A DNA stretch of 14,658 nucleotides from Bacillota bacterium (GTDB lineage Bacteria > Bacillota > Clostridia > Christensenellales > CAG-138): assembly GCA_016288175.1 (NCBI GenBank), contig JAEEYN010000054.1, forward strand, positions 1 to 14,658, written 5' to 3'. Below are positions 13,181 through 14,658 of the stretch, piece by piece. A program made the position numbers and the translations under genes. The notes below the pieces were generated by a model. The model did no database searches. It saw only the letters and a program-made list of their open reading frames with translations, and was not told where the DNA came from. Within the stretch, counting starts at the first letter, position 1. Each line of letters begins with the position of its first letter.

Positions 13181-14500
13181 ATGAAAAAAATCTCGCTCAT
13201 TCTTGCAGCCCTGCTGCTTCTCCCCCTCGCCGCCTGCCGCGGCAAAGGACAGACCCCGGCGGAGGTGACCGATACCGATGCCCCGAGTGCCGCCTCAGAC
13301 GCTTTCGATCCCCGGACGGATTATGCTAACTTATACGGCGGCTTGACGCAGGACGATATTGTTGAGACGGAGGATGCATTCTATTGGCACCAAACCGATA
13401 ATGACTATCTCTATTACTGCGATAAGGCGAGCGGCGAGAGCGGCGTGCTCTGCCCTCGGCCGGAATGCGAGCATGACGCCGTGGAGCATAATACGGATTG
13501 CTCGGGCTATATAGGCAATACGGTCAATCCGTCCCTGTCGTACTACAGGGGGAAGCTGTACTGGATCGGTTATTATGGCTACACTATGCGCAATATGGCG
13601 GTATTTTGCATGGATCCGGACGGAACGAACCGTGAAAAGGTACGCGACATTACGCCGGAACATGACTACTACGGTTATAAGTATTACTTTCATCGCGGAT
13701 ACATCTATTATTATCGTTTGGACAGCGTCGTAGAGGGCGGGAAATACGCCTCGGCCTTTACGGTCGCCCGCGTTCCGATCGACAGCGAAGAGCTTGAAAC
13801 CATCTATTACACAAAATCCCATTATGCGATACTCGGTACTCTGCGTTTCCGCGGTGACGAAACCTTTATATATATCCGCCGTGACAACGGTGATGAGAAC
13901 ACCGAACCGGAGGAAGTGGAGGATCTTAAGACCTATATCGAGATCCTGCGCTGGACGCCGGGCATGGCAGAGGCGGAATGCTATTGCCGGATCGTCGACG
14001 CACAGCCGATGATCAATACCAACGCATTTTCCATAACTGCGGATGGGTCTATGTATTTTGAAACAGCTGCTGCACTCACCGCTTCGGATACTGATGAAGA
14101 ACTTGAATACAAGGTCTGCCGTCTGGATCCAGATGGGAAAGTCACGGAGCTTTTCGATTTTGAGGATGAGGAAACGAAATACTATATCAACTGCATCACG
14201 GATTCCGCTGTGATCGCAAAGACCGGCAGCGCAAGCGCCTCATTTACACAACCGGTCTGGATAAAGGATCTGAACGGGAAAACGCTGTTCAAAGGCGATA
14301 TCCCGCTCGATATCGGTTCGGATCCATTGAACGGTCAGATCGCCTCGGCTGGCATTCGCATCCTTTCGGTGAGCAGGGATAGTATCCTCGGCGTAGTCGT
14401 CACACGCTATGGAACAGAAGAAGAGAGCACGCATTACCGCCTTGTAAACTATATGATCACCGACGAAGGCGCAGTGCCCGTTGTACTGTGCGAAAGATAA
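13181..14500 (+). CDS. Array lipoprotein 2 (paralogue of array lipoprotein 1)
   Basis: A 439-residue lipoprotein with signal peptide ending LPLAAC (Cys19) and a short Asp/Ala/Ser linker (about 20-45). It keeps the same Cys/His cluster as its neighbour: Cys80, Cys91, Cys96, His98 and Cys107 (YYC, LCPRPECEH, DCSGYIG). Spacing C-x10-C-x4-C-x-H is exactly conserved; only the last interval differs. Strand-turn units follow (YRGKLYWIGY, MDPDGTNREKV, YFHRGYIYYYR, ADGSMYFE, LDPDGKVTELF), again propeller-like. It differs widely from the first protein outside these parts, so the duplication is old, although the signal-peptide codons remain alike in DNA. ATG 13181 follows AAAGGAG. No promoter or terminator is evident in the 53-bp gap upstream. 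Function unknown; the family is probably surface-exposed. Confidence 0.88.
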   Translation: MKKISLILAALLLLPLAACRGKGQTPAEVTDTDAPSAASDAFDPRTDYANLYGGLTQDDIVETEDAFYWHQTDNDYLYYCDKASGESGVLCPRPECEHDAVEHNTDCSGYIGNTVNPSLSYYRGKLYWIGYYGYTMRNMAVFCMDPDGTNREKVRDITPEHDYYGYKYYFHRGYIYYYRLDSVVEGGKYASAFTVARVPIDSEELETIYYTKSHYAILGTLRFRGDETFIYIRRDNGDENTEPEEVEDLKTYIEILRWTPGMAEAECYCRIVDAQPMINTNAFSITADGSMYFETAAALTASDTDEELEYKVCRLDPDGKVTELFDFEDEETKYYINCITDSAVIAKTGSASASFTQPVWIKDLNGKTLFKGDIPLDIGSDPLNGQIASAGIRILSVSRDSILGVVVTRYGTEEESTHYRLVNYMITDEGAVPVVLCER

Positions 14501-14535
14501 ACACGGAAGAACATATTAACGAAAGGACAAGCACT

Positions 14536-14658
14536 ATGAAAAGATTCATCGCAATTATTCTGGCAGCCCTGCTGCTTCTCCCCCTCACCGCGTGCGCGGG
14601 CGGGCAGGAACCCGCGCCGACCGCGGAACCTGGCGAAAACACCGCGGTACCGGGCGAA
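14536..14658 (+). CDS. Array lipoprotein 3 (partial, N-terminal 41 residues)
   Basis: The gene starts at ATG 14536 after a GAAAGGA ribosome site, 35 bp downstream of array lipoprotein 2, and runs off the right edge. The visible part is a lipoprotein signal peptide ending LPLTAC (Cys19 or Cys20 by position) and the start of the Pro/Glu/Thr linker. From 14564 to the edge it is nearly identical in DNA to the first array gene, so the missing part may be a close copy of it. The Thr at -2 is acceptable for a lipobox. Its identity as a third array member is firm; its length and domain content cannot be seen. Confidence 0.85.
   Translation, partial: MKRFIAIILAALLLLPLTACAGGQEPAPTAEPGENTAVPGE
14564..14658 (+). 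repeat. 95-bp near-identical block, copy B
   Basis: Second copy of the block at 11716-11810, 94 of 95 bases identical and still matching at the window edge, so its true length is unknown. Copies are 2848 bp apart in direct orientation, with array lipoprotein 2 between them. Confidence 0.95.

Overview
The window looks like chromosomal DNA from a moderately GC-rich member of the Clostridia, probably a gut-type anaerobe (inference). It has strong AAGGAGG-type ribosome sites and several TTG starts. Promoters are sigma-A-like, with TTGnnn and TATAAT-like boxes 17 bp apart and often an extended TG. It also carries Pro-Glu-Pro-Thr linkers in an exported protein, many lipoproteins, a BlaI/M56 pair and zinc-ribbon membrane proteins. 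I see no phage, insertion sequence, CRISPR array, tRNA or rRNA.

Layout. 1-1860, minus strand: the start of a membrane-anchored protein translationally coupled to an ECF-type sigma factor, with a TauE/SafE-family permease upstream. 2010-2474: a free methionine-R-sulfoxide reductase, transcribed divergently from the permease. 2547-4733: a two-gene unit for a secreted Ig-like-domain protein and a lipoprotein. 4879-6908: two tandem paralogous zinc-ribbon/Yip1-like membrane proteins, separated by a 467-bp spacer that holds a terminator and a structured, possibly dispersed repeat. 7051-8085: a threonine-aldolase-family PLP enzyme, converging on an isochorismatase-like cysteine hydrolase (8167-8688) over a bidirectional terminator. 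8689-9213: a 525-bp non-coding region with promoters and several dyads. 9214-11453: a BlaI-family repressor and an M56 (BlaR1-like) membrane metalloprotease. 11688-14658: a tandem array of three related lipoproteins, the third cut by the window edge.

The most interesting signal is regulatory. The promoter of the BlaI/M56 pair and the promoter of the lipoprotein array share a 23-bp element, 20 of 23 identical, in the same register relative to -35 and -10. It includes spacer and discriminator bases that normal promoters do not conserve. This suggests that the BlaI-like repressor controls both itself and the array, giving a candidate signal-responsive circuit in which an M56 sensor with no visible beta-lactam-binding domain governs exported lipoproteins. 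The array also shows recent exchange: 94 of 95 bp are identical between the 5' parts of the first and third genes. The first two proteins share a conserved Cys/His cluster.
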